Positions 20,551 through 32,345 of a stretch of 64,000 bases of DNA are shown piece by piece. The DNA is taken from contig CM059584.1 in the NCBI GenBank assembly GCA_030407085.1, forward strand, positions 91,520,501 through 91,584,500. Reading direction: 5' to 3'. The position numbers and the translations under genes are program-made. The stretch comes from Trichopria drosophilae. Its lineage: Eukaryota > Arthropoda > Insecta > Hymenoptera > Diapriidae. Each line of letters opens with the position of its first letter. The first letter of the stretch is position 1. The notes under the pieces are model-generated. The model was given only the letters and a program-made list of their open reading frames with translations, did not search any database and was not told the origin of the DNA.

Positions 20551-20810
20551 CCAACGTAAATGTTCTTCATTTACATTTTAAATGTTCTTCATTTTCATTT
20601 TCATTGTATTCATCATTTTCATTATATTCGTATGATTCTTATTCGTAGGATCTATAATTTTTATTATATTCTTTGTTTTAATTTTATTCATTTTCATTTT
20701 CTTTTGCATTATATTCGTTTTCATTTTCATTATATTCAATATTTTCATTTGTTATTTAATTTTACCGATAGTGGTTGTTTTATATTTTTGTTATGCTGAT
20801 CTTGATTTTC
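20551..20810. other. T-rich low-complexity DNA between gag and the minisatellite
   Basis: The stretch is rich in ATTTTCATT-type repeats and contains no defensible coding sequence. Confidence 0.6.
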
Positions 20811-21292
20811 TTATATTGAAGAAGAGGTGGTTTGTGGTAAATGTTTCATGATTAAGTTTTTTTTTTCTATTTCTTTGTTTCTAATTTTGTTGAATTTTTT
20901 CTTATTTTTAATTATAATTTTTTGTTTAGATTCTGATGTTTGTATAATGATTTCAAAATGCTTATTCAATTGCCGACATTCTTCTACCCAATGACCTACG
21001 TTATTACAGTATTTGCATAAGGGTTTAGGTTGCGAAATGTTTTGCCTGTTGTTTTGCCTAGGCGTATTAAAGTTCGTTCTTTGTGGAAAATTTTTATAGT
21101 TAGTTTGGGATTCATACTTATTTTGTGGTACTCTATTTGAGTAGTTTCCTGGGTAATTTTTATTTTGAAAATTTTCTCTAGTATTACTTTGGTAATTCGG
21201 TGTTTGATAATTTCTTTGTTGAAAATTTGGATAATTACGTTGGGAATTTTGAAAATTTTGCGGTTGGAAATTTTTATATTTATTATATGTAT
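20811..21292 (-). pseudogene. Gypsy-1 gag C-terminus with CCHC zinc knuckle
   Basis: A minus-strand frame of about 155 residues with an Asn/Gln-rich segment (NYPNFQQRNYQTPNYQSN and similar). It is followed by the nucleocapsid knuckle CKYCNNVGHWVEEC (C-x2-C-x4-H-x4-C), a basic tail and a stop. The matrix/capsid portion normally expected upstream is absent: only about 120 bp separates this frame from the PBS. It would have bound genomic RNA in the virus-like particle. Confidence 0.75.
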
Positions 21293-21390
21293 ATTTTTTG
21301 TTATTTATTTATTTGACTTTTATTGCCTCCGAGGGATTGATCGACAGACTGCCATATGAATTTCCATGTGTAATCAGGTTCCCACTCAAT

Positions 21391-21403
21391 TACGCTGTCA
21401 CCA
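21391..21403 (-). other. Gypsy-1 primer-binding site
   Basis: Reading the minus strand, TGGTGACAGCGTA follows the 5' LTR end after 8 nt. It begins with TGG, as required for pairing with a tRNA 3' CCA. I do not assign the tRNA. Confidence 0.55.
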
Positions 21404-21411
21404 AATTTTTA

Positions 21412-22986
21412 TGTTACAACCCAGTGAATACCTCGAACGAGATATTAACTGAATTGCAACACGGGCGTGTAACTCAGTAGAATTACTGGGTCCTTTAGGG
21501 GAGTGGGGGGCTACTGATGGTACAGGAAAGTCGGGAATAAGGGTAAAATAAGGAAACACTTTATTTGACTGAAATTGATTAATTTATTGCTGGGTTGATA
21601 ATATTTCTTTAGGTGTACAAAGTGGTGTTATCGGATGAGGGGGAAAGGAGATGAGGCAGGTTCTATTAGGGGGAAAAATTCTTTAGCAGCCTGTCGCTCA
21701 TTTTCCTTCAGGATAAGGTGAACAACCTTTGACAATTTTTGGCGCTGAAGCTTATGTCCTCCTCGACGGCGTTTGACTGAAAAATATTTGTTTCTTTTTA
21801 GATATTCATTTTTGTTTGAAAACTCACGAAAGTGAGAAAACAAAATATTATAAAACTAATCAATTATATTGTTTATTTAGTTAACGCTATGCTAAAAATC
21901 TTTGAAACATCGAATGTGAGGAAAGTATTTCCTTAAGAATGCAGCTTTAATATTAAATATATATTTATATTGTCTCTATTTTAAGAATTGGAAACAGATC
22001 AGTTATTTAGGAAAAAATAATAATAATGACAGGAATATTAGTCGCTTGAGAGGGGCGACTTCATCTCGGTGGGCTGTATGCAATAGGTAGGAGAGACGGG
22101 GCTGTGGTTTCGCAGGCTTATCCACTATGTCAAAAAAGGAAAAGAGGATGCGATTTCGCAGGCCGACCCGCTATGTCGCAAAAAGAAAAGGTTGACGTGA
22201 TTTCGCAGGCCTACCCGCTATTTCACGAAAGAAAAGGAGAGGAGAGGGATCATTTGTTTATTTAATGAAAATAAAATAAAGAGATACTTACTATTTGCTT
22301 TCGCTGGTCCCTTTTTGAACGGCGATCAGCTGTTCCAAATGATTGGGCGAGATATCCTGTATACACTTCCCTGGAGTTTTTCGGAGCCTCTGGTCTGCTG
22401 AACGACGTACTTGTTCGGTGGATCTCGGTTGCTTGGCCAGATGAACTTCTCTAGATGGGCTCTTGAAAGATCATTTGACTGAAGAACTTGAATTTTTCTC
22501 GTGGTAGAGCAGACGAACAAGTCTGCATTGCCCGGAAAATCTCCCTACGATCCTCTATTACGATTCCTCTACTACCATTTTCTGCTGTACGTGCCAGCGT
22601 ATTTATGGTGGGCCATCGTTTTATCCCCGCTTTGAGTTTTCCCCTTCTATTTTGAAAATGGTGGATTTGTGTGTTGGACAGGTTTTGGAAATAGTCCAAA
22701 GAGGAGAAGCACGCGTGAACTAATGCTTTTACATTATTGTTATAAGATACGGTGTAGTAGATAGCTGTTTAGAACGTACCCGTTTTCTCTTTTATTTTTA
22801 GAAAAGTAAAAATGCGGCAACTTGATAGTTATAAGAAAAGTTTGTCATGCTGCGTCTATGTGATCTGAACGCTGTATTAAAAAAAGGGACTCGTTTGTCC
22901 GATCCGACATACAATTACGACAATTTTCAGATTTGTGAATGCATACAATAAAAAAGGGTAATCGCGCTAGTTACGGGGACGTAACA
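21412..22986 (-). repeat. Gypsy-1 5' LTR
   Basis: 1,575 bp, bounded in element orientation by TGTTACGTCC and GGGTTGTAACA, giving a TGTTAC/GTAACA terminal inverted repeat. It contains the region that the 3' LTR has lost and three copies of the CGCTATGTC-type internal unit (22106-22230). Short ORFs inside it are not genes. Confidence 0.85.
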
Positions 22987-24239
22987 CTAACTACAGTCGC
23001 CTTCGGGATGCTTTCAGCCAAGTTTCTCCAAATTTTTGTGATCGTACGAAAATAAAAAATGTACAACAGTTCCAATGGTTTACAACATCGTCACTATTTG
23101 CTTAAAAACGATTGTTTAAAGAATGCAGGCCACGGGATTCCAACTGCAGTCGGTTTCCAGATGCGTTCAGTCTGCTTTCTGCATAATTTAAAGCTATTTT
23201 CAAGTTTCTTCACAAAAATTTTCCCTTTTTTTACCATCTTACTCGATTTTATTTACTATTTATTACTTATAATTGTTTAACAGAATTTCAAATTTTCGTT
23301 ACATTTTCATAAAATCCACTAAATGCGATCGCAATTCGAATAATACTCATTTATCAATTGCAAAACTTAGTATCAACCCATTGACAACACATCTCCAAAG
23401 AATAACGTCAACATCGCATGGGTGGGTGCCGCGTCTCAGATCTATATTTAGCAGTAATTCGGTTTCTATTTGAAATATTGACTTGAAATTTTTACTTCCT
23501 GTAGTTGAAGGACCCCTCTACGACATCCGTTGCGCAGTTTATGTTCATTTTTTTTTAAGTTAACAGAATCTGAGTAAATGTATTTGTTTTGTAAAATTTG
23601 ATTTTTTACGCAACATATCATAAAAATATTAAATTTTCTCGCCTGATGACGCAAAAATACGAGGCCATTCTAACTCTTGAAAGGCCATACTTGCAAAAAT
23701 GTTGTCCTCGTCCAATACAAAAAGTATATTTATTACGGGGATAGGTGTTCGGCAAAATTCGTAAAATTTAAAACGAAAAGTGACACCTGTAATGAAGTCA
23801 CAAACGTCTCAAAATTATAAGATGAGAAAATTTGGAAATAGTTTTGCATTCTTTTCCCATGAAATTTTATTGGATTATGTGCATTAATCGTCGCTTATTC
23901 CAGAAATTCCAGAAAAACGCGAATCGTCGAGTTGCTCTACTTCCTCATAGTGCTTAGGTGATCAACGAAATATCACCGTCAGATGTCCAGATGTCATATT
24001 CCTCCATGACGCATTATACGTTAAGGTGATACACTAAAATTATAAAGTATAGTTCCACACGCAAATATTTGCGGATATTATTACATCATCAGATCAATAT
24101 AAGTAAAGAAGTTGAAAAATTTAGGTGATGAATTCTTCCTAACAAATTCACGCGTCAAGTCCTTGACAGCTCGGACTTTCTAACAGTTTTTAAGAGATTT
24201 CTATGTTACCAGTATAACTTGAAACTTACAAACATAACT
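22987..24239. other. Intronic DNA without recognisable feature
   Basis: AT-rich. The small ORFs at 23059-23280 and 23466-23654 show no recognisable domain. Confidence 0.45.
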
Positions 24240-24837
24240 TGATTTTTCAGCGCGAACCCAACATTTATAACCACGTTTTAGTGGTTAGCCGGCTGATTTT
24301 TAGGCTACTTCGATCCTTTAATTTTATCATAGGTTCATTGACCTCTTATCCGAGGTCCCTCAGAATGCCATATTATTTTCAGATATGGATCGGTACAAAG
24401 TTCATTAAACGAATTAGAACTTTGTCCCACTGCAAACATTTAAGATTAATTAATTTTTGTTTTTCGGAATCGATTGACTTTGACTTTTTCAATCTCGTTT
24501 CTATTTCGAACCAATCCTGGTAACATTTTTTGTTGCACTCCGAATTTTTATGCTTTTTCAATATTTCGGAATGTGTCCAGTTATTTAATCGTTCAGATAC
24601 CAAGTTTGACGATGATTCACTGTTAAATAGCCGACAACAAAAACAATAAACTCGATTCTTAGAGGAAGAGTAAACTAGACAACAACGCGGGATTATTTCA
24701 CCGTTTGCAAGTTTTCTCAAGTAGTGGGAATTGGTAAAATGACAACAACTTTTATCTTTTGAAAAATCAGTTTGATGAAACTGCATTGGACCATTGATTG
24801 TTATATAATCAATTTTCGAATCATTTCGAATTCTCAA
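24240..24837 (-). pseudogene. hAT-type transposase fragment (ZMYM1-like N-terminal part)
   Basis: The 152-residue frame at 24379-24837 has the TTF-type zinc finger layout found in ZMYM1-like/DUF4371 hAT transposases: RCCLVYSSSKNRVYCFCCRL, then LNNWTHSEILKKHKNSECNK. The basic segment WFEIETRLKKSKSIDSEKQK follows. Downstream on the minus strand, degenerate frames to about 24240 still resemble the next block (LAFRGTSDK-type). The catalytic core and C-terminal dimerisation region are absent. Dead fragment of a DNA transposon. Confidence 0.6.
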
Positions 24838-24869
24838 CTATATGCCTACATTGGATAAATCAACTAAAC

Positions 24870-26095
24870 ATACTCGATCTGAAGCAACAAGCTAATGATT
24901 CTGAAGCTGCCTTGCGAGATGTAGAGAAGGATACCGCGAAATCCTCCTGCCTAAACGCGTTCACGGAAACTCACCGGAAGAGTATGAGAAAAATACTCAT
25001 TGCTGGCGCTACAGGCAGCGAGGATATTCTCAGTCTTGGTGGAGATATCCGCAGAATATCTTCTGTCCCCAATGCGGTCGGGGTAATATAAGAACCAAGA
25101 ACTGCAATTGTTTACCGTCGAGAATCAACGCACGGACTGGACCCGTCCCGACTGCAACCCGGCTCGCGATACAATAGATTCCCGCTACTTTGTCTGCACG
25201 GAGGTCGACCGCGGCGTTAGTTGACCCCGGGGTTGTGAACTCATACGGTCCCCGAATTTACGACTACGCCCTCTACTGTGGCTAGCAGGAAAACCCATGG
25301 AACGGCATTGCGTCCATGGTGAATGGGTTCACCACGGACATTACGACCTCTGTATCCGGCGATTGCTTTATAAATGGCGTCGCAATGAAGGGCACCCTCC
25401 TCGTGACTAAAATAAGTTATGACATCCTTCTAGGGATAGATGTCCTTACTGGTGTTGGAATTCAAATCGCTGTGCAAGGATACATCCTCGAGAAAGGTAC
25501 CTCCTCTCTGCAAGTCGCAACGAAGGGTGTAGTAGGGATTACGGCGTACGAGCAGGACGAGTTCCGGATTCCAGTGGAGACAGGAAAAGCGGAATTTGCT
25601 CAGGTAAAAGGTCCTACACCACACTTTACCTCCGATATTACCGTCACCGACCCTATACCGATTAAGCAACTTTACCGACTTCGCAATCCGGCTATGCAGG
25701 CAATAATCGATAAAGAAGGCAGTGAGATGGCAACCCAACGGGCACGAAGGACCCAAATGTTGCTAAAACGTTTTTAGAATGTTCCAGAAACGTTCCTAAA
25801 ACGTCATATGTCTGCAACTTTTACGGAACGTTTTATAAACGTTTCATCCATGTTGCAGACATTTCACGCTTTAGGAACGTTTCTGGAGCGTTCTAAAAAC
25901 GTTTTAGAAACATTCGGGACTTTCGTGCCCGTTGGGAAGGGAAGGTATCTTAGAGCCTTCTTCCAGCCCCTGGAGTTCATGACTGGCATTAGCTAAGAAG
26001 AAGGGTGGTTAATACCGAGTCTTTGACAATTTCCATCAGGTGAATAAGGTCACCGAAAAGGACGTCTACCCACTGCGGCTTACACCTGTAACACG
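24870..26095 (+). pseudogene. Gypsy gag-protease-RT fragment (Gypsy-3)
   Basis: On the plus strand there is a zinc-knuckle-like stretch (FCPQCGRGNIRTKNCNC, about 25055-25110). A retroviral-type aspartic protease follows (ALVDPGVVNSYG where DTG is expected, then YDILLGIDVL in the 25316-25777 frame), then the PR-RT linker IKQLYRLRNPAMQAIIDKE. A 203-bp MITE interrupts here. After it, RT sequence resumes (FHQVNKVTEKDVYPL, about 26025-26085) and stops. The protease active-site Thr is Pro in this copy and frames are broken. No LTRs are associated. Confidence 0.7.
25734..25936. mobile_element. 203-bp foldback MITE inside Gypsy-3
   Basis: The ends are CCCAACGGGCACGAA and its reverse complement. The ~70-bp arms pair almost completely around a short centre. 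The interior is built from ACGTTT/AAACGT words. It splits the Gypsy-3 PR-RT coding sequence. No TTAA or TA duplication is clear, so I leave the superfamily open. Confidence 0.75.
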
Positions 26096-26618
26096 TCATT
26101 TGGTCTTAATTTAAGCTTGATAATCGAAATATAAAAGGATACTGAGCAATTAACAAATTTCGTTGTCATTGTCCAAAATGAAGTAATCGTGCGAGATTAT
26201 ATTTACTTAAATACGGATCCGATATCGACCTATAAGTTTATTCGACTTTGAAGACATGATTTGGGTTATAAATTTGGTATTTTTTACCAAATGTACGACT
26301 TTGAAGATACCGGACTTTACAGACATTTTTTAAGTTACATTTAAGTAATATCCGACCAACCCTTGAAAGTATATCTGACTTATAAGACATTTTTGGTTGA
26401 GAAGTGGTAAATTTGACTCAATCAGGACATTCTGACTAAAACTTGGTCGAAAGGACTTTTCTTGCTGGTTTGATTAGCATTACTTATATTCTAAACTTGA
26501 ATCATTTTTACTGAGATTGGTAGAATTATCAGTTGACTTTTCATGTTTTTTATCAGTTATACAATTTTTCAACATATAAAAAATATTATTGTAGGTTGAT
26601 CAAGGTAGAGTTACTAAC
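26096..26618. other. Intronic DNA 3' of the RIM-BP exon
   Basis: AT-rich, with loosely repeated words such as CGACTTTGAAGA. It begins just beyond the splice donor of the 26619-27023 exon and carries no coding signal. Confidence 0.5.
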
Positions 26619-27023
26619 CTGGATGTCTACTGGAGGGTCGGGTAAACCCTTTGTTAAAGTTTTGAAATGAACGTGACATGCCAAGTTGTTGGTTAATTGA
26701 GCATTTGGATCTTCAAAATGAGTTGCTCTTAGACTTTTTGCCTTTACTGTAACTCTATAAATAGTAGATGGTGCCAGACCAGTAATTGTGTGGCGATATA
26801 TACCGGGCTTAACAGTTCTGACTTCGACATTGTTTACGCAAACAACGTGCTGGTGATTACTGTTACTGGGAAGCCAAGATATAACAGCGCTTGTTGCAGT
26901 AACGTTTGATGCCTTTACACCAATGGGACCGATTGAAGTATCTTTCCCTATTACCATTGTACACGCAGCATCAGGCGATGTCCTTCTCGTATGTGTCACA
27001 GACCGGACACTAATCCTGTGAGG
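26619..27023 (-). CDS. Rbp: RIM-binding protein (RIM-BP/Rbp), internal exon with FN3 repeats
   Basis: A 405-bp exon, 135 codons, phase 0 at both ends. The acceptor is TTTTTAAAAACAG and the donor is CAG|GTTAGT on the minus strand. It encodes the end of one fibronectin type III repeat (PHRISVRSVTHTRRTSPDAA), a complete second repeat (SAVISWLPSNSNHQHVVCVN, TVKPGIYRHTITGLAPSTIY) and the start of a third (GLPDPPVDIQ). This order matches insect RIM-BP, a presynaptic active-zone scaffold whose SH3 domains link RIM and voltage-gated calcium channels and whose FN3 repeats form the central region. It follows the 62244-62428 exon in phase. There are no stops and conservation is strong in my reading, so I regard it as functional. 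Confidence 0.9.
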
Positions 27024-27689
27024 CTGTTTTTAAAAATAATTATAGTTTCATAGTGATAATTAATAGAATGTTAATAAATATATTTTGTTTAATATATAAA
27101 TTTACGTTATTTTCCATAACCTGCCATATTTGTTTACTCTAACATTGACTACACAGCATATAGTTTCTTACATCAATGAAGTTATTATTTTATTATTATT
27201 ATTACCAACTTTTAATAGAATTCTATAATTCCTCCAGCCATGTTAACTGTAAAACACTATTTTATGTAAAATAAAGCAACAAATTTGTTTATAAGCGATT
27301 TGAATACCTTCTGTTAAATATATACCAAATGGCTCTAATTTCATGCAGCATATTTTAAATTAAATATATTCCAGGAAACCTTAAGACCTTTATTCCCAAA
27401 CATAAGGGTGTAGTCCCGTATTCGGCTATAAAAAATGGAAATTTTGTTACTTATTTCGAAAGTACAATGTATTGAAAGTGTACTGTGTAAATTATGAACA
27501 AAAATACAACGTATTAACGTAGATAGACCGTAGACCCCTTATCTAGAACAGGTCAGGACTGTCTGCTGCAATAGTGTTGTCTGTCTATTGTTATTGATTT
27601 GTACCGTACGAGTCGTAATACGTACGTTTTAGACACCCTGTATATTTAGAATATTTTTAAAACTTCTAAAAATCTCTAAATGCAGCTTG

Positions 27690-27960
27690 GACAAGTGGAA
27701 CGTACTTTTGCTCTTTGCACAGCTGCGAGTCATACGTTTACTAGATAAGCTGGCTCAAAAGTGAGAACGATACCTTCGGAGATAAATTTTTTCTTTGTTC
27801 TCTCACTCTCATACGTGCATACGTGTCACTTTCAAACCTACTGACGGAACACCGCGATAAAAAGGATCTAATATTAGATAAGCTGGCCCAAGCGTGAGAA
27901 CAAGAATTTTGGGGACCGCCGTTAGCTTTGTGCTCTCACTCTCGCACATACGTACCCCCT
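27690..27960 (+). repeat. Imperfect direct repeat of ~100 bp
   Basis: TAGATAAGCTGGCTCAAAAG, followed by TGAGAAC and a TCTCACTCTC-containing tail, occurs at about 27740-27830. It recurs as TAGATAAGCTGGCCCAAGCG with the same tail at about 27875-27955. The flanks 27024-27690 and 27960-28915 are AT-rich and show nothing that I recognise. Confidence 0.55.
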
Positions 27961-28914
27961 TTTTTAACCATGCTGCTATAAGAAATCTGGCGGAAAACTG
28001 TCATAAAAATTATTTATTTTTAAACACACTCCATGCCAGAAATATTCCAACTTTTCCCAGCTTCTAGAAGTTTCGTCTTCAAAACATTGTAGAAAATATT
28101 ATATTTTATTAAACTATCATCGTTATTTATTTAAACTAATTTGTCATAACGTTCTCTTTTAAAATTGTAATTCTTTTATTATTAATTAAAATTAGGCCGT
28201 ATCATTTAAGATTAATATAGTTCGTCGCATTGTTAGCGTCTAAACTATACTCCAATTGTTATATGAAAACATACACTTTCTCTATAAATAATTACAATTA
28301 CATGCGCAATATATTCCATTTATAAACTTTTCCGTTTAGAAAGTTTTCTAATGTCAAACCAGAATTATGTAATTCTTAATATCACTTACAACTTTCGTTG
28401 ATATTAATGCTTTATTTGAATTAGCCTTAGCTAGCAACAATGTCTTCTTTTCTTTCTTATTAAAAAACTATTTACAGAAAAAATTGTAATAATACATCTT
28501 TTATATTGCCATAGACAAATATTAATATAGAATAACATTTAATTAATTCTTTTGTCTACATTGATAATCGATAATTGTAATAACCATCCATATTACAATT
28601 AGTGTATATCGATCACATTTATAACTGCCTATTTGGAATCATGGAGAGAGCTGTCGTGGCTATCATGCCTGCTTGACGTGTTCGTAGTCGGTCTGCAATA
28701 ATTGTTTTTTTATAACTGTAATTCGTTGTTCATAAAATTTTTTTTCTTAATTCGTCCGTTTGCCGTCCCCAGTCAAGTTCAGTGCATTATTTTCAGTTGT
28801 CATGTACACGTTACAGTGTTGTACGATGAAATAAAATTTGAATCTTCTTTTGTGCATAAATTTCCGTTAAATAATCTCGGAAAACAAGCTACATTAATTA
28901 TTATGGGCTAGTTA

Positions 28915-29779
28915 CGCCCCTGATTTCATATAGGTCACGTGGGACCGTTTCCCACTTTGGGCAACTCATACTATATTCTATAATAAATATAATATCTGAT
29001 TACGCAGCGTGCTTTATTTAATTCCTCATATATTCGGAATGTGGCTCAATCTCAAATGGTGTTGCCTCATTAGTAGCATCGCCACATATTAATGACCCTG
29101 ACATGATCGCGTCGAAGAAAGTGCGAGGAATCGGAGCGAGGCGTGTGCGAGTTTTAAGATGGCATCCAATTCCGAATAGCCATAGTTCTTTTCAGAACTC
29201 AAGTTCTCGCCGCTCTACTACCGCGTTTCAAGCGGCAAGAATTTTTATTCACGGTCCAGAAAATCTTAGACTCAACCGTTTTTCTTGGAGTTTCACCGGC
29301 CGTCATTTTGTATCGTAATCGGAAACCATGTCGCGGCAGCCATGTTTTCAAGTTCGCTAGAGAACTTTCATTTGCGATTTCATTAATTTCAAAATCGACG
29401 AATAACGTCGCCCGACGATTTTTTTACGGATTGACTCCTGAAAATTCGATTTACTCATGAAAAATTCATCGAATTCTGGTGCCACCAATGCCAACATCGG
29501 ATTAGCCACGTTTTCAACGATTTACTAGAACAAACTTTTCCATATTGAGACGGAGTTGTATAAAACATGTCGACTTTTCAACACCACCGAAACAAATTCG
29601 ATATATCGAGATAAGTAAGATGCTTCAATGACAATCAAAAAAAGCTCTCGTTCGAAATCGAGAAACAAATCTGAATCATCGCGAAATCCCTCGAAAAGTC
29701 TAAGTAAATTGTGTTTTTTTCGTAAAAAGTTTGGAAAATCGGCATGGAATAAGTCCGCCCCCTCGTTTCGAGACCGCGA
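28915..29779. other. Intronic DNA, possibly 5' part of a Gypsy fragment
   Basis: Higher GC than the preceding stretch. Lies just upstream of Gypsy protease sequence on the same strand, so it could include leader or gag remains, but no motif supports that. Confidence 0.35.
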
Positions 29780-30404
29780 GTGGAGAGATGGTTAGTAAGC
29801 GTCTCCATGTACGCGGTTTGAATTCCAGTTTGAATTTTCTGGTCGATACCGGCTCGGACCTCTCGCTTATCCCTGCAATTAAATTAGATCGCCGATCTCA
29901 ATCTAAATTAGTCTTTTTGCAACGAACGACACGCGCATTCCGACTAAAGGTTTTCGAACATTATGTCTTAAACTAGGCTCTCGCCACGCGTTCAAATTGA
30001 AATTTATGACCGCAGACGTCCCTTCCCCAATTGTTGGTGCAGATTTTTTTTCGGTTCGGACATTTCGATTTAGTAGTTGAGCTTTGCCATCGAAGATTAG
30101 TAGACAATGCGACGCATTCTTTTATGTATTTGAATAATGTTACTGCTTTTACATCGTTGGTGAGTTTAGTTAATCCATCGTGACGATTCGCACGTATTAT
30201 CGCGTCATTCCCGCAGCTTTTTGGGTCCAATATAGAAACGCCGTCGACAGATAGTAATGTATTGCATCACATCGTGACGACCGGTCCCCCAGTAGCTGAA
30301 CATCCTCGTCGTCTTCCGCCCCAGAAACTCGCCGATGCTAAGGCTGAGTTCCTGCGTCTCGTCAACGCAGGCGTATGCAGCCCATCGAATAGCCCTAAGG
30401 CAAG
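29780..30404 (+). pseudogene. Gypsy protease-RT fragment (Gypsy-4)
   Basis: The plus strand has the aspartic protease active site LVDTGSDLSLIP (about 29850), then PSPIVGADFF about 45 residues on. After stops and frameshifts the linker to RT follows (LHHIVTTGPPVAEHPRRLPP, QKLADAKAEFLRLVNAGVCS), ending at NSPKASSN near 30404. The sequence then changes abruptly into a LINE ORF1. It differs in type from Gypsy-1, -2 and -3. Confidence 0.7.
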
Positions 30405-31126
30405 TTCCAACTGACGCATCTAGGCCTGCAAGTACACTATCAGTTAATGATAAATTTAATATTATCATCGACAAGCATGACAGCTTGACAACAAAAGTCG
30501 ACACAGCCATTTTGGACTTTGCCAACTTTAAAAAGGAGGTAGCTTCATCGAACAAGGCCCGCAATGCTACAATCGAAGACCACTCCAGCCTACTTGAGGA
30601 AGTGGAATGTAGGCTAGAAACACTAGCTAAGGAAAGCCAGCGCTACAGCCTCGTTATGAAAGGGCTAAATCGACTGTCCGCTTCCACCGACCTGCGCGGC
30701 GATATCAATCACTTTTTCAAAGCAAAGTTTGGACAGGTCGGGCCCATTACTGAGGTCTACTCCTTCAGTCTTACGCGGGAAAATTATGTCATCAAATTTG
30801 CCCATATTAAAGATAGGGACACATTCATGGCAGGCAAAGCCAATGTTCTTCGCAGCTCGAAAATGTCTATCAATCCGTGTTACACGCTGAAGGAAACCGA
30901 AATAATGGCAAAGGCTAGGGACTTGGTAAGCAAGCTCTGGCTAGCTAAGTATGTAGTGGATGGACAGTGGCACCGATGGGAAGGTAATGCTCGCGCATTT
31001 ACACCAAGCACGTCGCGTGGCAATACCCGAACTCCAACTAGACGGAACGAGGAGTCGCCGATGGAATATACAGCTGCATCACCAAAAAACTCCCAATCAT
31101 CTCTCGAGCGCAACATAAAACCGTGA
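30405..31126 (+). pseudogene. LINE ORF1 protein, first copy (LINE-A)
   Basis: A reading frame of about 240 residues, open from the Gypsy-4 junction to a stop at 31124. It has a coiled-coil-like heptad region (residues ~20-90, SLLEEVECRLETLAKES), then an RRM-like part (YSLVMKGLNRLSASTDLRGD), a KAR-containing C-terminal part ending in W (AKARDLVSKLWLAKYVVDGQ) and a Thr/Arg/Ser-rich tail. This is the ORF1p layout of several LINE clades, where it acts as an RNA-binding chaperone. The frame is intact but its natural start is lost. Confidence 0.6.
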
Positions 31127-31329
31127 GCTCGCGGAGTGGCCATTCGGCCCCTTTAGCTTCTTGTCATATTCACTGGTTGATATACCCCCACTGCAGTCAG
31201 TTCAGTCACATTCTGGAATTCGCGTGGAGCAGCTAATCTACAATATTTTTCTCCATCTACTCTGTCAGCCATTCTATGCTGTAGTTAAACTTGGGCTGAT
31301 AAGTCTTTCCATTCATTAATCCCAAATAA

Positions 31330-31750
31330 TATGAAAATCTATGATGCAATCTGGACTCCTGCTGTTAAAACCCATCGTCTTGACCGTGCCTCTGGTCACC
31401 CGGTTAATGTTATTATCTGTAATGTATATTATAGTCCTGCGTTCAAAGTTGCGTCTAATCTCTCGACTCTATAAGACACATTGTATTCTGTTCAATCCCT
31501 CCATCCCGACTTACTTTTAGTGATCGATGGAGACTTCAACGCCAGAAATGGTAATGTGGGCTCAGCAGATCCTGACTTTCTTGTGGGCTCGCGACTTTAC
31601 GATAATCGGTCTTCGCACTATCACTGTTTGTCGTCCCGAGGTAACGCATTATTGAATTTAATATTAACGCTTGCTCTACCGAAACTTCTCCATCGTCAGA
31701 CACGGATAGTTTGCCGTCAAAAAAACATTGTCCTAACACAACAGTACTAA
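31330..31750 (+). pseudogene. LINE-A endonuclease fragment
   Basis: Part of an APE-type endonuclease: GHPVNVIICNVYYSPAFK, one stop, then LLLVIDGDFNARNGN, which holds the GDFNA catalytic motif. The frame ends near 31750 and a second LINE begins immediately. RT is missing, so LINE-A is truncated at its 3' side. Confidence 0.65.
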
Positions 31751-31787
31751 AAGAGCCTGTCCTAACTATTGGCAATGTCCAAAATAA

Positions 31788-32345
31788 TTGGCAACCACGA
31801 CAAATCTAGATGCCATCTCTGACCTTAGAAAAGAGGTTATAAGCGAGGTCACTATTCAAAAAAATAGATTAGCAGAAAAAGATGAACAGATTGCCCACTT
31901 AAATTCAGAGTTAGAGAAGATGGGCAAAATAGTTAAAAAACGTAATATAAAAATACGTGGGTTAAAAGTTCCTGGGGATGTAACGGCTTGCGTCGACAAA
32001 TTTTTGGCTGAAGTCTTTGACATCTTCAACGCAGTAGAGACACCCTTTTTGATACGGAAACAGCCTCCTATCATCATTGCTGAATTGACCTCTTACCGCT
32101 CAAAGCTACATATTATGTCCAAGAAGAAGCAGCTCCTAGCAGGTAAGGACATCTACATTGATGCCGATCTAACGGACAGGGAGCGCCGTATAGATTTTTG
32201 TGCTCCCCAATTAATTGAGAAGGCAAAAGCTGAACACAAAAGGGTTGAGCGTAAATTCCAGAAGGTGTGCGTGGATGGAGTTTGGCAGGTCTGGTCTGAC
32301 ACTATGGATTCTTTCTGTACCGGAAGTGCCATCACTGGTTCATGA
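31788..32345 (+). CDS. LINE-B ORF1 protein
   Basis: An uninterrupted 185-residue frame. Residues ~10-50 are a coiled coil (VTIQKNRLAEKDEQIAHLNS). Next comes an RRM-like core (KKRNIKIRGLKVPGDVTACV), and then a C-terminal domain with DADLTDRERRIDF and KVCVDGVWQVWS, ending in GS. This is an RNA-binding ORF1p related in plan to LINE-A ORF1. Upstream sequence is short, so the true start might lie slightly further 5'. Confidence 0.6.
   Translation: MATTTNLDAISDLRKEVISEVTIQKNRLAEKDEQIAHLNSELEKMGKIVKKRNIKIRGLKVPGDVTACVDKFLAEVFDIFNAVETPFLIRKQPPIIIAELTSYRSKLHIMSKKKQLLAGKDIYIDADLTDRERRIDFCAPQLIEKAKAEHKRVERKFQKVCVDGVWQVWSDTMDSFCTGSAITGS

Larger units (their letters stand above)
12357..22986 (-). mobile_element. 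Gypsy-family LTR retrotransposon (Gypsy-1), decayed, full length
   Basis: Two long direct repeats bracket gag-pol remains, all on the minus strand. Element order from the 5' end: LTR (21412-22986), a putative PBS, gag with CCHC knuckle, a 46-bp minisatellite, RT, RNase H, a G-patch-bearing linker, an acidic stretch, integrase, an unassigned 3' segment, PPT, and LTR (12357-13742). The RT style (PSDSPYNTLIWIVP, KADNQGNKRWKMVLDFRKLN) resembles the 17.6/297/gypsy lineage of insect Metaviridae. Inactivating lesions are numerous. The 3' LTR lacks its outer 75 bp, so no target duplication can be read. Confidence 0.85.

Noticed and set aside
1..26618. Further RIM-BP exons (third FN3, SH3 domains) on the minus strand
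   Set aside because: None was seen; no ORF with FN3 or SH3 motifs and splice sites occurs, so the next exon probably lies outside the window.
31536..31775. Minus-strand ORFs in the LINE-A/LINE-B region
   Set aside because: They are antisense to endonuclease and ORF1 coding with recognisable plus-strand motifs.
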